The position numbers and the translations under genes were made by a program. The notes under the pieces are model-generated. The model was given only the letters and a program-made list of their open reading frames with translations, was not told where the DNA came from and did not search any database. Positions 35,291 through 47,807 of a stretch of DNA of 64,000 nucleotides are shown one piece after another (positions within the stretch are counted from its first letter, which is position 1; the number at the start of each line of letters is the position of its first letter). This stretch comes from Polytrichum commune (lineage: Eukaryota > Streptophyta > Polytrichopsida > Polytrichales > Polytrichaceae), in NCBI GenBank assembly GCA_950295325.1, contig OX485804.1, forward strand, positions 69,354,033 through 69,418,032, in the 5' to 3' direction.

Positions 35291-36130
35291 AACTACACCA
35301 AATATGGTGTTTAGGGCCACTTCACACACGAGACTGAGAGCCCGTGACCATTGCGCTTCAAGCACTCCCATTGGTGGAAAAGGCGGAGCTGGTCCAAGTT
35401 CGCTTCACACTACGCTTGAGGGACCAACGGAGTATGTAAATGCAACATGGATGTAAAGTCTACATGGATTCCTACATGGCATCGAATGGATCATGTTTCG
35501 TGGTCACTTGGACTATTTTCAAAAACCATCTCTTGAAGGTGGGCCTAACACAAAACCGGGAAACCATGGCACTCCGAATGCTCACAACCATTGATTTATT
35601 CTATCTTATCATGTGTGAAGATCCACATGAGTAGAAATTCATTAAAATAGCATTTGATTGAGGGTCCGGTCACACATGGCTTCACACACTACTCTTGAGG
35701 GTTTGTGACCACACTACATGATTTTGGAGGTGTGTTGGGACGGCCTTTGGACACGTTCTTTTGGGCTCTCACAATTTCATGGTCACAGCTCTTGGCTCAT
35801 GTGTGAAGTGGCCCTTAGTGTCACAATGGTAACACTTTGGTTGACACTTTCTTATGAATAAGGAACAAATGATGTCATGGATGATATATGAATTCATCCA
35901 TTGGCCAAACACCCTACCTTCTCGTCTAGTCAGCAACTTGTGATGAAAATATTGTCATGGATGCTTGAGATTTGGATGAAAAATCACTTGGTAAGTGATA
36001 GTAATTGCAACACTGTGAATCTATAGATTATTCCCCCCCCCCCTTTCTTTAACAAGGAATGACAAATAATGTTGGGTTAACATTCAGTGTTGGTGACACA
36101 ATACCGCAGTTTTACGATTAGAATTGTTTT
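35290..36130 (+). mobile_element. MITE family B copy split by family A copy 3
   Basis: Family B sequence begins ctacaccaaatatggtgttt and, after the inserted element, resumes tagtgtcacaatggtaac. It runs through ttggatgaaaaatcacttgg and aggaatgacaaataatg to about 36,130. It contains C11 at 36,033-36,043. Confidence 0.7.
35314..35814 (+). mobile_element. MITE family A, copy 3
   Basis: GGGCCACTTCACACACGAG start, matching inverted end, and an exact TTA target duplication (35,311-35,313 and 35,815-35,817). The family's 64-codon frame is intact (35,440-35,634, plus). Confidence 0.9.
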
Positions 36131-36522
36131 CTTCCTTGAATGGTCATTTAGGTCCCTTTGACCTTGAAACTTGACATGATGATCTTTGTTCTTTACAACT
36201 TGTTAAGACATGTGACAATTTTCAAGCCAATACAACGTTGGCCACAATCGGTTGTGAAGTTGGAAGTGTCCACAATAAGACCTCATGTCTTGTTCTCTAT
36301 TGGAATAAACAATGTATTCTATTATCTGTGAATGGTTTATTATGCTCTTTGAAACACCAAGACTCGCATGAATGGCAGCAACAAACAACCAAGGCTAGGC
36401 ATCCCCCTCTTTGAGTTGGGCCCCGCCCCAAAATTAAAATGAGAGGCCACGTATTAGTGTAGAGGGGTCCACTTGAGGTAAAAGCACGTGTCTATAGGGT
36501 GTAGGTTTCGACAACATCCTTT

Positions 36523-36849
36523 TTACCTTGGTATTGTTCGTGGGCCCAACTCAAAGAGGTGTGTGTCTAGCCTTGACCACAACAAACATGCAAGTGAATA
36601 AGAAGTCCTAATATAACATTTCAGTATATATTGGACAAAAATCCTAAACCCTAAACCTTGCACAATAGAGGATGTGCACTTGTGGGGACTTAAAACATCC
36701 AACGACAACAACAAAAGCAACAACACAACAATCACAACTTCAAATGTTTGTATTCCACGTTCACCAACCAACATAGTCGTGTAGTTTTGTGATCTAATGT
36801 ACGTCATATTGATGGTTGGAATTCTCCAAATCCCATGCATAAATTCCAA
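36523..36849 (-). other. Open frame paralogous to the one at 25.3 kb
   Basis: The 108-codon frame contains IPTINMTYIRSQNYTTMLVG and a hydrophobic VVIVVLLLLLLSLDVL stretch, like a signal anchor. The matching part covers about 60 codons of the 25.3-kb frame. Product unknown. Confidence 0.3.
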
Positions 36850-38815
36850 TACACTTAAATCCTAATTCCTGCAAACATATGAATTCTATGCAATCGTCTT
36901 GCATCGGTGAAAGAAATATGCAAATCTATCATTGTACTAAATTGCAATATATTTCAAGCGACATGGAAAACAATTACCCAAGATTCATATGCTTGTAATG
37001 TAAGTATTTTAATCATTCATCCCACACATGTGTAAATCGTGTAATAAAGTACTACACATGTTACTCCACCAGTTGAGAGTTGTCTCTGATAGAGCCTTTG
37101 GTCACCAGATTAGCAAAGAAGTAAGTTACATAGTTACTGGAATATTAAAGTACAACGGTTTTTCTATGGTGAAAGAAAGGCCTCCCCTAGCCCATTCAGT
37201 TCACCAATAAGTTTGATACTTTACTCTTTGTCTTCATAATAATTGCAGCTCGAATAATATGATTCTTGCTTGCAATAAAGACATGCATCCAATTGCATGA
37301 ACGGACGTTCATTTGAGGTCACGTTCGACCCCGACGAGGATCGGTTTGGTTTCCTAACACCTACCGAGGAGGGTGTAATAGTGTAAACTTTCATCATAGA
37401 GATTCATTTCTATTTATGTTCACTAGATTGATTCGAGCTCTTTGGCCCTGATTTAGGGCCTGAACTGCACAAATAATAGGATGTCTCTGCGTTCTATATT
37501 AATAATCAATGTTTCCGCTCTTTCTTCCCCCTTGATGAGGACCACACAGTTGTTGTTACTTGACTTAGTCTTTGTTGGTTTTCCGAGTAATGTACAAGTC
37601 ACTACACACGTGTATATAAGGTGTGCATGGTTCTAATGGGCATTGCTTCCTCTGCATACGTTTTTGGTTGTTTGATGGGATCCGAACCGTGTCCTATGGT
37701 TATCGGTTGGAAATCTTGAATAATGTCATCTCAAGTGTCAAAATCATAATTGAGATGCAAAAGTTGTACGAGGTCAAAGTGAAAACTCTTCTCTCTCTTT
37801 AAGAAATTGAATAGGGTTTCCCGCTTGTGTAAGCTACTAAACCTAGAACGATGTCTTTATTTTCAACACATTGTGCAATCTCAATGTAACACATGTCCTT
37901 TTGGTGTCCGTACTTAACTATCGGCATTTTCACATATAGGTGTTTGCATAAGACTACATTGATTATCCAATTTAGTGAATGTTGAAACTAATTCCCAAAA
38001 CGCACACTATTTTGCCAAATCTCAAAATTAACAAGGGTTGGGTTTTTGATGAGTGATACTAAATTCATGAATGCACACTCATTTACCATACCTCATTCAA
38101 AAAAAATAGTTTGTGCTCTAGCGTGTTTGTAGAGTGCATTAATTATTATGGTGAGCTCAAAGAGGGTTCCTCTTCTTGTCAATCAACACAACTCACTCCT
38201 GAGGCATCTCCTAACACTAAGAAATTGAAGAGAGTTTGTATTGAGAGTTTCCGGCATTTTGACACTTTGGGACTCCCAAAACCCTGGATCTAATGGTGGC
38301 ATTAATTTCATAGCATAAAGAAATCTAGTACCACCTTCATCAATTTCCCCCACACAAACTATTAGCACACCCTCACTGGATGGGATGATTAGTGTAGCAC
38401 ATCCTAAACTGTAAACTCTTACCAATTGTAGTGATTTAGTGTGGCATTGGACTTAACGTGCCACATATTTACCAGGGGTCCCATTCGATGTTCAATTATT
38501 TTTGTAAATGATGCATCGTTAAATATAACTTGTTTTGTCATGATGTTAAATATCATTTTACAAAACTTCTTGTCTTAATGTCACCTACCATATTATTGAC
38601 GCCACTTATTGCATGACGTGATATAATTGACTATGTTTTCACCTTGGGTAATAATGGTGATGATGCCCTAACTCAAAGAGATGGACCTCTAGCCTTGGCC
38701 AACCACATGTCACTTCAATCCAAATGTCCATCCAAGATAATTAACCAAATTAAGTTCACTTTAGTACCTTGAAGTGAACTTCTTGTGCGATATTAAAATC
38801 TTGTGGAGTACCTAC
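36850..38815. other. Intergenic, no gene recognised
   Basis: AT-rich. A 60-codon plus frame at 38,111-38,293 looks somewhat protein-like (TPEASPNTKKLKRVCIESF) but has no recognised family or splice context. Confidence 0.35.
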
Positions 38816-39662
38816 GGGCCACTTTACACACGAGACTGAGAGCCCGTGACCATTACACTTCAAGCACTCTCATTGGTGGAAAGAACGGAGCCAGTCTTAG
38901 TTCGCTTCACGCTACCCTTGAGGGACCAACAAAGTATGTGAATGCAAGATGGATGGTATAGTCTACAAGGATTCCTACATAGCATCAAATGGATCATGCT
39001 TCATGGTCACTTGAACTATTTTCCAAAACCATCTCTTGGACGTAGGCCTAACACAAAACCGGCAGACCATGGCACTCCGAACACTCACAACCATTGATTT
39101 ATTTTATTTTATCACACACGAGGACCCTCGTGAATAAAAATTCATTAAATTAGCATTTAATTGAGGGCCCGGTCACATACGACTTCACACTTACTCTTGA
39201 AGGTCCGTGACCACACTACATGATTTTGGAGGTGTGTTGGGACGGCCTTTGAACACTTTTCTTTTGGGCCCTCACAACTTCATGGTCACGACTCTTGGCC
39301 CTCACAAATAAAAATTCATTGAAATCACATTTAGTTGAGGGCCCGGTCACATACGACTTCACACTACTCTCGAAGGTCCGTGACCACACTACATGATTTT
39401 GGAGGCGTGTTGGGACGGCCTTTGAACACTTTGCTTTTGGGCCCTCACAACTTCATGGTCACGGCTCTTGGCCCTCATGAATAAAAATTCATTGAAATCA
39501 CATTTAGTTGAGGGCCCGGTACATACGACTTCACACTACACTTGAAGGCCCGTGACCACACTAGATGATTTTGGAGGCGTGTTGGGACGACCTTCGGTCA
39601 CTTTTCTTTTGGGCTCTCACAACTTCATGGTCATGGCTCTTGGCTCGTGTGTGAAGTGGCCC
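38816..39662 (+). mobile_element. MITE family A, copy 4, with internal triplication
   Basis: Family A ends at both sides, but 847 bp long instead of about 500. A segment of about 174 bp (starting near gaataaaaattcatt at 39,132, 39,305 and 39,479) is present three times in tandem. Target duplication is imperfect (TAC and TAA). The internal frame is broken. Confidence 0.85.
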
Positions 39663-40096
39663 TAAGGGTAAGGTTGAATCATTCAACTGCGGGTCCCTGA
39701 CAAGTTGCATGAAGATGCTCCGACTTTTGAGCGCGCTTGAGATTAAAAATTATACAAACGGTTTTTGGGGTTGACAAAAGAGACTCTCTCTACGTACGTT
39801 CGATCCCCGTGAAGTCAAACCCCATCAATCATCTCTAGCTGTTGTGTTTTTTGTTTTTTGTTTTTTGGGTTGTTTTTCCAAGTTGCGGATTAATTGGAGC
39901 TATATATATATAAGTTACGTGGGCCGTGGATTCGAAGCCTGCAAACTTTGAAGGTCAAAGGGTGCGTTTCGAGGACCAAGATGGCTTGAGATGAACGATT
40001 TCTAATGCGCAAATGTTGATTAGACTTTCTTTTTAAAGCATTAAAAAATGGGTTGGCACACGTTTCAGAAAGATTATAACATTATTTGGAGGTTTT

Positions 40097-40131
<35 letters not shown>

Positions 40132-40683
40132 TGTGTGTGTTGGTGGGGCTGGAAATTGGCCACAATGGATTATGCTTCCACTATTCGTGTGGGCTCGACA
40201 CCTTTGTCGTCAAGTGCAGCACGACATAGCTACACTTTGGGTTGGAGGCCGGTCTCAACTACACAATATAATAAGATTATAATGGGGCTCAATTTTCCCA
40301 TATGTAAAGGCATTAGGGTCAAGAATCTAATCCAATTCATTAAATCTAGCATAATCCAATGGATCTAGCATAATCTAGCATAGAGTCATTTAGATTTCCA
40401 CATAATCCAATGGATATGGTTTGCTTAAAAAAAAATTTTAATTGAATCGGACATTGGCCCCGAGGCCAAGAATTGGCCTTTCATTTTGGGTGCACCCAAT
40501 TCAATGAGCTCGGGGCATGTCAGACCATGCATTTTTTTATTAAAAAATATGTACCACCAAATCGGCTCGGCCTCTAGGTGTAAAGGAGTTGGGGCCAATT
40601 TCAGGTTTTTGGCCAATCACAAGTGAGGATTTCAAGCCTCTTACACAACGAATTGGCCCGGCCTCTAGGTGTAAAGCGGCTCT
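39663..40683. other. Intergenic with a T(n)(GT)n microsatellite
   Basis: Poly-T followed by GT repeat at 40,093-40,141. Repeated words aattggcc-cggcctctaggtgtaaag occur near 40,565 and 40,650, immediately before the next element. No gene recognised. Confidence 0.4.
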
Positions 40684-41284
40684 TAGTGTCACTTACTATT
40701 TGGAATCACGCAATGTTATATCTATTTATTCTATATCTCATATTTTTACCAACAAATGTCGAATTGGTTGTTTAGACAAGTGCCCAGGAAGTTTTTGGGC
40801 ATAGTCAGTCAAGATCCTAGTGATTCTAAATCCAACCAATTACATGTTGACATCTTCCGGTTTTGTTGCTTTATTCATCTGAGGTATATTCTATACAATC
40901 CCCTAGAATTATCGATAATTCTCCCAAAGTCTCCAACTTCAATTGGTTCATTTGTAACTAGTTGTCAATTCTCCCCATACAATGGTTTAGACGTTATAGA
41001 ACATCAACAACTTTACTTGGTAAGGTCCGAGACGACCCTAAACTACTAGATGATGGTTGACATATACCCGAATCAAGAGGTTGGCGGTTCGATCCCCGAC
41101 TATGAAATCTCCTCTCTACTTGACCGAAAAACTTGTCAAGTGGTCAACTGCCTCCTAAGCTTTGGCACTGGCTTGTCGGCCGTTTGTCTCAAAAACTATA
41201 TTAAAAAAAACCTTTACTTGGTCAAAAATCACTTAATAATAAAAAGATGTAGCATTGCGTAATCCCAAATAGCAAGTGACACTA
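40684..41284. mobile_element. TIR element (601 bp) carrying a SINE
   Basis: Left end TAGTGTCACTTACTATTTGG and right end complement of TAGTGTCACTTGCTATTTGG pair over about 34 bp with few mismatches. The element resembles family B by its tagtgtcac ends. A SINE lies inside near the right side. Confidence 0.8.
41022..41211 (+). mobile_element. tRNA-derived SINE with 11-bp target duplication
   Basis: 190 bp with a polymerase III B-box-like GGTTCGATCCCCG (about 41,087-41,099), preceded by a tRNA-like arm (gatggttgacatatacccg), and ending in ttaaaaaaaac. CTTTACTTGGT is found just before (41,011-41,021) and just after (41,212-41,222), an exact target duplication. The A box is degenerate. Confidence 0.8.
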
Positions 41285-42289
41285 AATATTGTATTTAGTG
41301 TAGCATGGTTTCACTTACAAGTGGCCTTAATGAGGAGGTTGTACCCATAATAACAAGTTTGTTGCCCATGATGACTCACAAAAAGCCTACTAAAATTATA
41401 AGCGGTCGATGGCGACCAATTGCGGATTATTCTACTAGAGGTGACCATAAGGACCCTACCAAACCGATATCAACCATCTGAAGTGGTTTGTTGGTAATAA
41501 TAATTGATGCAAACGTGTATTGTCTTAGTAATGTCATCCACGATGACATCCATACATATGAGAGCCACATATAACATTGTGGCATGTCAATCCAAAGTCT
41601 TTACCCCGTGAACATAGCTCATCGGCTGAGTAATGTTAAGTGCTCCAACTCCTACATTGGTCTCAGAACAATCATTTAAATTCCAACTGCTAACAAGTTG
41701 ATTGGTACATTCAATTTTGACCTTCCCTTATTAATGGCTAGAATAGGCATATATAATTTGATCATCTTTTCCAAGAACTTCAAGGTCATGAGAAATTAGA
41801 TGCTACATAATTTCCTAAATGAACATGTTTAATGCACAATTCTACATAGAACAAATTTTCACAAGCCTCATCATGTCTAAGAATCATAAAACAATTACTA
41901 TTAATGAGAAAGAAAGATGTGTGTGTTTGTGTGTGTGTGTGTGTGTGTGTTTCAATCTTCATTTAGTGTGTGTTATTATTTGGAGTTACACAACACTATA
42001 AATTTTTAATGAGAATATAATATTTTACCAAGCAAAGTCATTATGTTTTATAATGTCATGACCTTGCACTGCATAACTCAAAAATAGTAACACACACTAA
42101 TTGGGATAATCAATGTAATGATTTGAGTCTAATCCGACAATATATTTGAAAATAACAACTCCAAATGTTGGAATCCCATTTGTTACAAACCTCTTACTCG
42201 TTGGTCACGTACTATAACAATCACAATTCTTAACCCAATTGATAAAATGAACACCTATTTTTATTTCCTTGTAGCATCAACTTACAATC
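41285..42289. other. Intergenic with a (TG)n microsatellite
   Basis: AT-rich. TG repeat at about 41,918-41,951. No coding signal. Confidence 0.4.
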
Positions 42290-42831
42290 GACCAAATATG
42301 GTTTGGTCATAGAAGCTCTACCACCCGACCATAGGAGAGAGACAAAAAAGATCCTCTCTCCTCCCCCGAGCTTCCTCTTATGCTGAAGCACTACTTTTAC
42401 TTTCTATCTTTACGTATAGTAAAAGTATTCTATTCATAGCTCTATCTCATAATTCTACTATGAATCTTCTATCTTTGGTTCTTCTATAACCTTCTTTCAT
42501 CTCTTATTTCAATTCCATTCTTCCAATTGGAACTGTCTAATTCCAACTAATTCAATCTTCTAGTTGGAACTGTCTAATTCCAACTAGCTTTATCTATTCA
42601 TTGAGAGTTGTCTAACTCCAATGAATAACATTCATCTTTCCAAATATGGAGTGGTCTAACTCATGTGCACCTCATCGAGAGTTGTCTAACTCACATGCAC
42701 ATGTTCTCAATTGGAATGGTCTTGTTCCAATGCACTAACTGCGGAGCTGTCTAACTCCAGTGCACATGTCGTCAATCTGGAGTTGTCTTACTCCTATCCA
42801 ATCATCTTCAACTGAGAGTTGTCTAGCTCTC
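42290..42831. repeat. Array of short hairpins, nine sharing a TGTCTAA-type loop
   Basis: Back-to-back inverted repeats. Upstream ones: GACCAAA/TTTGGTC (42,290-42,308), GGAGAGAG/CTCTCTCC (42,334-42,361), TACTTTTACT/AGTAAAAGTA (42,392-42,427) and TTCATAG/CTATGAA (42,433-42,464). Then nine more, spaced about 30-50 bp, have stems closed over ctGTCTaa-like loops: TTGGAA (42,527), TAGTTGGAA (42,561), ATTCATTG-a-GAGTT (42,596), GAGT (42,649), GAGTT (42,679), ATTGGAA (42,710), GGAG (42,743), GGAGT (42,779) and GAGAG (42,814). Stems differ but each pairs with itself. No ORF explains this. Confidence 0.85.
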
Positions 42832-42988
42832 ATCTTTCTCTGCTTACACACTGGCACGTGTAGTTAGAATATTCCTTAATAATTCTAGTTACATTACACC
42901 ATTGGTTCATACTTTATGAAATTAGGGCAACTAAACACAACTCATCAACCGAGTAATGTTATGCACGAAATACGTACTCCAATTCTAA

Positions 42989-44619
42989 GGGCCACTTCAC
43001 ACACAAGTCAAGAGCCGTGACCATGAAGTTGTGAGAGCATGAATGAAAGTGTCCAAAGGCTGTCCCAATACACTTTCTAAAATCATGTAGTGTGGTCATG
43101 GGCCCTCAAATGTGGTGTGATGCCATATGTGATTGGGCCCTCAACCAAAGGCTATTTCAATGAATTTCTTTCATGCAGGGTCCTCACACATGATACAATA
43201 GAATAAATCAACAATTGTGAGGTTTCGGAGTGCCATGGTCTTCCGGATTTGTGTTTGGCCTTCCTCCAACATGTGGTTTTTGAAAATAATCCAAGTGACC
43301 ATGAAACATGATCCATTTGATGCCATGTAGGAATCCATGTAGACTTTACACCCAACTTGCATTCACTTACTCCATTGGTCCCTCAAGCAAGTAGTGTGAA
43401 GCAAACTTGACCCGGCTCCACCTTTTCCACGAATGAGAGCCGGTCTACACTATGGACCATGAGGTCGGACCATGGAAGATGGCCTTTGTCAATGGTCTGA
43501 GTTCATGGTCCGACTTCCATGGTCCGACTTCATTAAAAAATAATTTTGAGAGCCTTGGGCCCCTCACTAGGTGTAAACCGAATGTGGACCAAGAAGAATG
43601 ACCACGCACCAAAAAGTGAAGGTGCTGATTTTTTTAATACATGCCCAAAAAGGGCAATTTTGAAAAAAAGTTAAGTTTGATCATTCCTTGTCTTCTCTTG
43701 GGCTTCACTTGTCTTCACTTCTTGTTAAATGTGTCGAAGATGTGGCTTGCAAATCTTCTCACAACAATTTTTACAAAAACAAAGAGCAATTTAATTTGTA
43801 CATGCTTAATGTAATTTACATGGGATATGTACCTTGTGTCGTCACTACACTAAATAGGATATTTAGTGTTTGATTATATTTAATGTTGTTACCACCCTAC
43901 CTTGCTCAACACTAATTTTCAATTCTTTGATAATTATTGTTAGAAGATTTCCCATTGCACTTCTTTTGACTACCCTGATCTACAGTCACTAAACCACTAC
44001 AGATTTTTCTTTTTTGTTTTGCAACTGCATTGTTTAAACATTTTGGGGTGTGTAACATACTGTTGGAAAGGTATTTTCAAGACCTTTCCAATGGTATATT
44101 ACAAGCCCCGAGATTCCAAACATTGCATTTGGTAGACCAAAAAAACAAATCTACACTTGAATTCTTGAGTTTTAGATGTCCCACGTTGTTTGGTGAAACA
44201 CGTGTGAGCCGGTTTAAGGGGTAGGGCAAGGTAGTGTTGGTATGTCTCATGGGCTATGGTATAATTAAGGCACATAAAAGGTAGATTCATTAAAAATTAA
44301 TGAAATGGTATTTTTCTAACATGGGCCCTTGCCTTTTCGTACCGGACCACCTCTCTTGACTCTCTCACCGCAAACCCCGTAGGACCATGTCAGTGCATTT
44401 ATTAAGCCTTAAAAATTATATTTTGGGGACCTCGACCTCCATGGTCCCTCTGCCATTTTTCCCTTAGTGTAAACCGAAGTTGTCCCAGGAGAACTTCAAC
44501 AGCCAATCAGCTGCCTTGCAGAGCTTTGGTCCAACTTCATGGTCCATAGTGTAAACCGGCCCTGAGAGTGCTTGAAGTGCAATGGTCACGGGCACTCAGT
44601 CTCGTGTGTGAAGTGGCCC
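42989..44619 (-). mobile_element. MITE family A, copy 5, interrupted by element F
   Basis: Family A ends with an exact TAA target duplication (42,986-42,988 and 44,620-44,622). The body up to 43,436 and from 44,563 is family A. The 63-codon frame is open on the minus strand at 43,171-43,362 ([18 protein letters not shown]). Confidence 0.88.
43437..44562 (+). mobile_element. Element F, copy 1 (1.1 kb, nested in family A)
   Basis: TIRs gagccggtctacactatgga and complement of gggccggtttacactatgga, with a TGA target duplication (43,434-43,436 and 44,563-44,565), PIF/Harbinger-like. No transposase is visible. A 64-codon frame at 44,030-44,224 (LERYFQDLSNGILQA, FRCPTLFGETRVSRFKG) is also open in copy 2. 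Confidence 0.88.
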
Positions 44620-44622
44620 TAA

Positions 44623-47312
44623 GTTAGTGGAAGCCAATTGGGTTGAATTGATTTTAAACTTAAGAATAGACTGGTTATACTTGACTAGTTTGGACTTATG
44701 CATCCATGCATATGAATTAATGTCTCATGTCATCATTGCACCGTTTGCTCAACATGCTATGTCGATGGCCAACCATTTAAGATCTTTGTAATGCCGATTT
44801 TGTCACCACCCATGTGTACTTTGTTGTATAGTAAACAAGTTTTTGGTGCATAATGTGGTTGATTGATTATCCCATTTACAAATGAGTGAGTCTTAAATAA
44901 ACACTTCTGATTGTGCACCCCCTTCTTGTAGGATTAGAAACACACAATTAATGTGAGATGATTAGCACATAATGATAGTGCCCATATTCATTTCCTTTGT
45001 AAATTTCGTAACTCGTATGAGAATTTTATACATTGTGAAAGCAAGGATTCTTTTGTCTTGCGGATTGATCCTATAGGTCCCTCCAATTACATTGACTATT
45101 GAGCCCAAGATGGTTAACAAATTTGAGCACATAGTCTAATCTCATTTAGACACGTGTCTTTTTGGCATATGTTTTTTTTCACACCTAAATATAGGTGTAT
45201 GTTTAAGATGATCAACTAAATTAGCCATGTTTACCTTGATGTAGGCTACACGAAATATCTTATTAGGTACACCATTTGCATCTTACCATTTGGAGTTACA
45301 TGTTCCTTTAAAAAAAAATTGATGCAATAATATTTTAGCTAGATAACATATAAAATAGTATGCACATAAGGAAGACAACACATCTTATTTGGCCAAAATT
45401 GATGCCCTTTGTAAAACATTGTAGCAACTTATGACTCCAACTGATAAACCACGATAATAGGTCTAAAAGGTGTAGTTGCTTAATGGGCCACATAAAAACT
45501 TGTTTGTTTGGGCCTTCTATTGATTGATAAAACCCCTTGGTAGATATTTTAGGAGAAAAAACCCCACAAAAACACGTCACCAACACTAAGTACTATGTCA
45601 CAAAAAGCTTCAAGTAACAAATAAGGCAAAGTCATCGTTACCAAGAACATGTCTCAACACACTACTTGTTTGTTGCTTGCAATTTAATTTCCTTAGAATG
45701 GATCACTACAGAAGAATAGTGCAACTATTGCATCAAAAAACAATCCAAAATGACAATCGAGCACATTAAGAATACCGTGAGATTCAAACATAATTCATGA
45801 TACACCTAAGCAATCAAGCACCCTTCAGTTGTTGATGAAGCTCTTAATATTTAGTCTTAATCACGACAAATTTTACAATGTATTTCCTCATTCACATGCA
45901 TACGATCCCTTTAAGCTTGTGGTTCAATTCAACAAACTTGCACCGTGTTGAATTAGGGATGCAATTTCATATCCATAAAGTCACGACTCCTCAATAGACC
46001 ATCTTGAATTTCTCAAAGGTAGGAGACATTTCTACTTCCACATTAATTATTTTCAACAAGCGCATGGCATTTAAAGTCAACTTAGGATTTGAGGAAAAAA
46101 TCTCCAAACAAAAGTCATGAAGCAATGGTGTTCATGCAACCTTCAATTGACATCAATAAACTTCCTCATTCCATTGCCTCGATGTTTGCAAAATTTATGA
46201 AACGTCTCCTTGATTCAACCTACGAGCAACTTCTTGAATTTAGGATTCAAGGGATACAAATAAGGAGTGAAAACAATCCAACATAACTGACAACATTCAA
46301 TCTCGACAGAGATCCTACATTCTTACACATGCACACGCACCCACCCACACATAGTTTAAGGAGTGTGACACAATTCAACAAGAATTTCGACGATGGGAGT
46401 AAAAATATATGAAGATTGTGGAAATCAAAATCAACAGAGAGAGTTTGAGAGCAAGAGGCAACACACTCAATAATCAAGACAATTGGGGGGCCTATGTTTT
46501 CCGGAACACAATGCACCTCTCTTGCTCCGACATATTCCACCATGCCAAGAATAATTTCAATGAGTAGTGTGTCGAGGCAAGCATTGGCATCTCAATAATC
46601 ACCGCATTTATTTCTTCTATTTCTTCGATTTTGACGCCTCAGTCTCTACCAATTTTCTTTGAGGTAGTGTTTTCCTCGCCTCCTTCCGAATATAGGAATT
46701 GCAACCCGCTACCGCTTGGCAACACCCGAAATAACAATGCAACAAATCCCCCCCCCCCCCCCCCCACACACACAATATTCACGGTGGTATTTTCAATCAA
46801 TGCTCGCCTCAACACACTACTTATTTAGAATTGAACAATTCTAAATCTCCTTTCTTGACATATTCAATGTGGGGTTGTGGAGTACAAAAGAATACACACG
46901 ATAGCAAGGAATCCATTGATTTGAATGGAGCAAAATCAATCTCTTGAAATCAGCCCAAACCTATTTTGCCAAACCCCCTTCCTTTGCCGACAAACAACGT
47001 GTAGCACTCGCGTTATATATGGTGATTTGAAAAATGAAAATGGGAATTCATGTGTGCACTGAAAACTAGATCGGTTTCAATAGCATCAAATTTGTCATAT
47101 ACAAAGTTGATAGATGGTCCTTATTTAAACTTCCTAAACAATCTCAACCTTTTAGCATATATGGGGGTTTGCATAATCGTGTGAACCACAATAAGAAATG
47201 CACACACCCATTAACAAATCCAAATGTAGTACTATCCAATCCCTATTTTCGAATGTATTACTAAACAATCTCAAGCCTTTTGTTATATTGGACCACCAAG
47301 TCAACATTAGGG
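44623..47312. other. Intergenic, no gene recognised
   Basis: AT-rich spacer with C18 at 46,748-46,765. A 98-codon minus frame at 46,247-46,543 has no recognised domain. Confidence 0.35.
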
Positions 47313-47807
47313 CCACTTCACACACGAGACTGAGAGCCCATGAGCTTTATATTTCAAGCACTCTCATTAGTGGAAAAGGTAGAGCCGGCCCAAGTTCGCT
47401 TCACACTATGCTTGAGGGACCAACAGAGTAAGTGAATGCACGATGGATGTAAAGTCTACATGGATTCCTACATGGCATCAAATGGATCACGTTTCATGGT
47501 CACTTGGACTATTTTCAAAAACCACCTCTTGGAGGTAGGTCTAACACAAAACCGGGAGACCATGGCACTCCGAACGCTCACAACCGTTGATTTATTCTAT
47601 TTTATCATGTGTGAGGACCTGCGTGAATAGACATTCATTGAAATAGTATTTGGTTGAGGGTCCGGTCACGTATGACTTCAAATTACACTTGAAGGTCCGT
47701 GACCACACTACATGATTTTGGAGGTGTCTTGGGACGGTCTTTGGACACTTTCTTTTGGGCTCTCACTATTTCATGGTCACAGCTCTTGGCTCGTGTGTGA
47801 AGTGGCC
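47313..47807 (+). mobile_element. MITE family A, copy 6
   Basis: Starts gggccacttcacacacgag after catta and ends aagtggccc before ttagtc, giving a TTA target duplication. It has an intact 64-codon frame at 47,436-47,630 ([18 protein letters not shown]). Confidence 0.88.

Noticed and set aside
41050-41100. tRNA gene from the B-box-like sequence
   Set aside because: No acceptor stem or anticodon arm can be formed. The target duplication and A tail show a SINE.
42290-42831. CRISPR-like array
   Set aside because: Plant nuclear DNA, no constant direct repeat. Only the loop is shared and stems vary.
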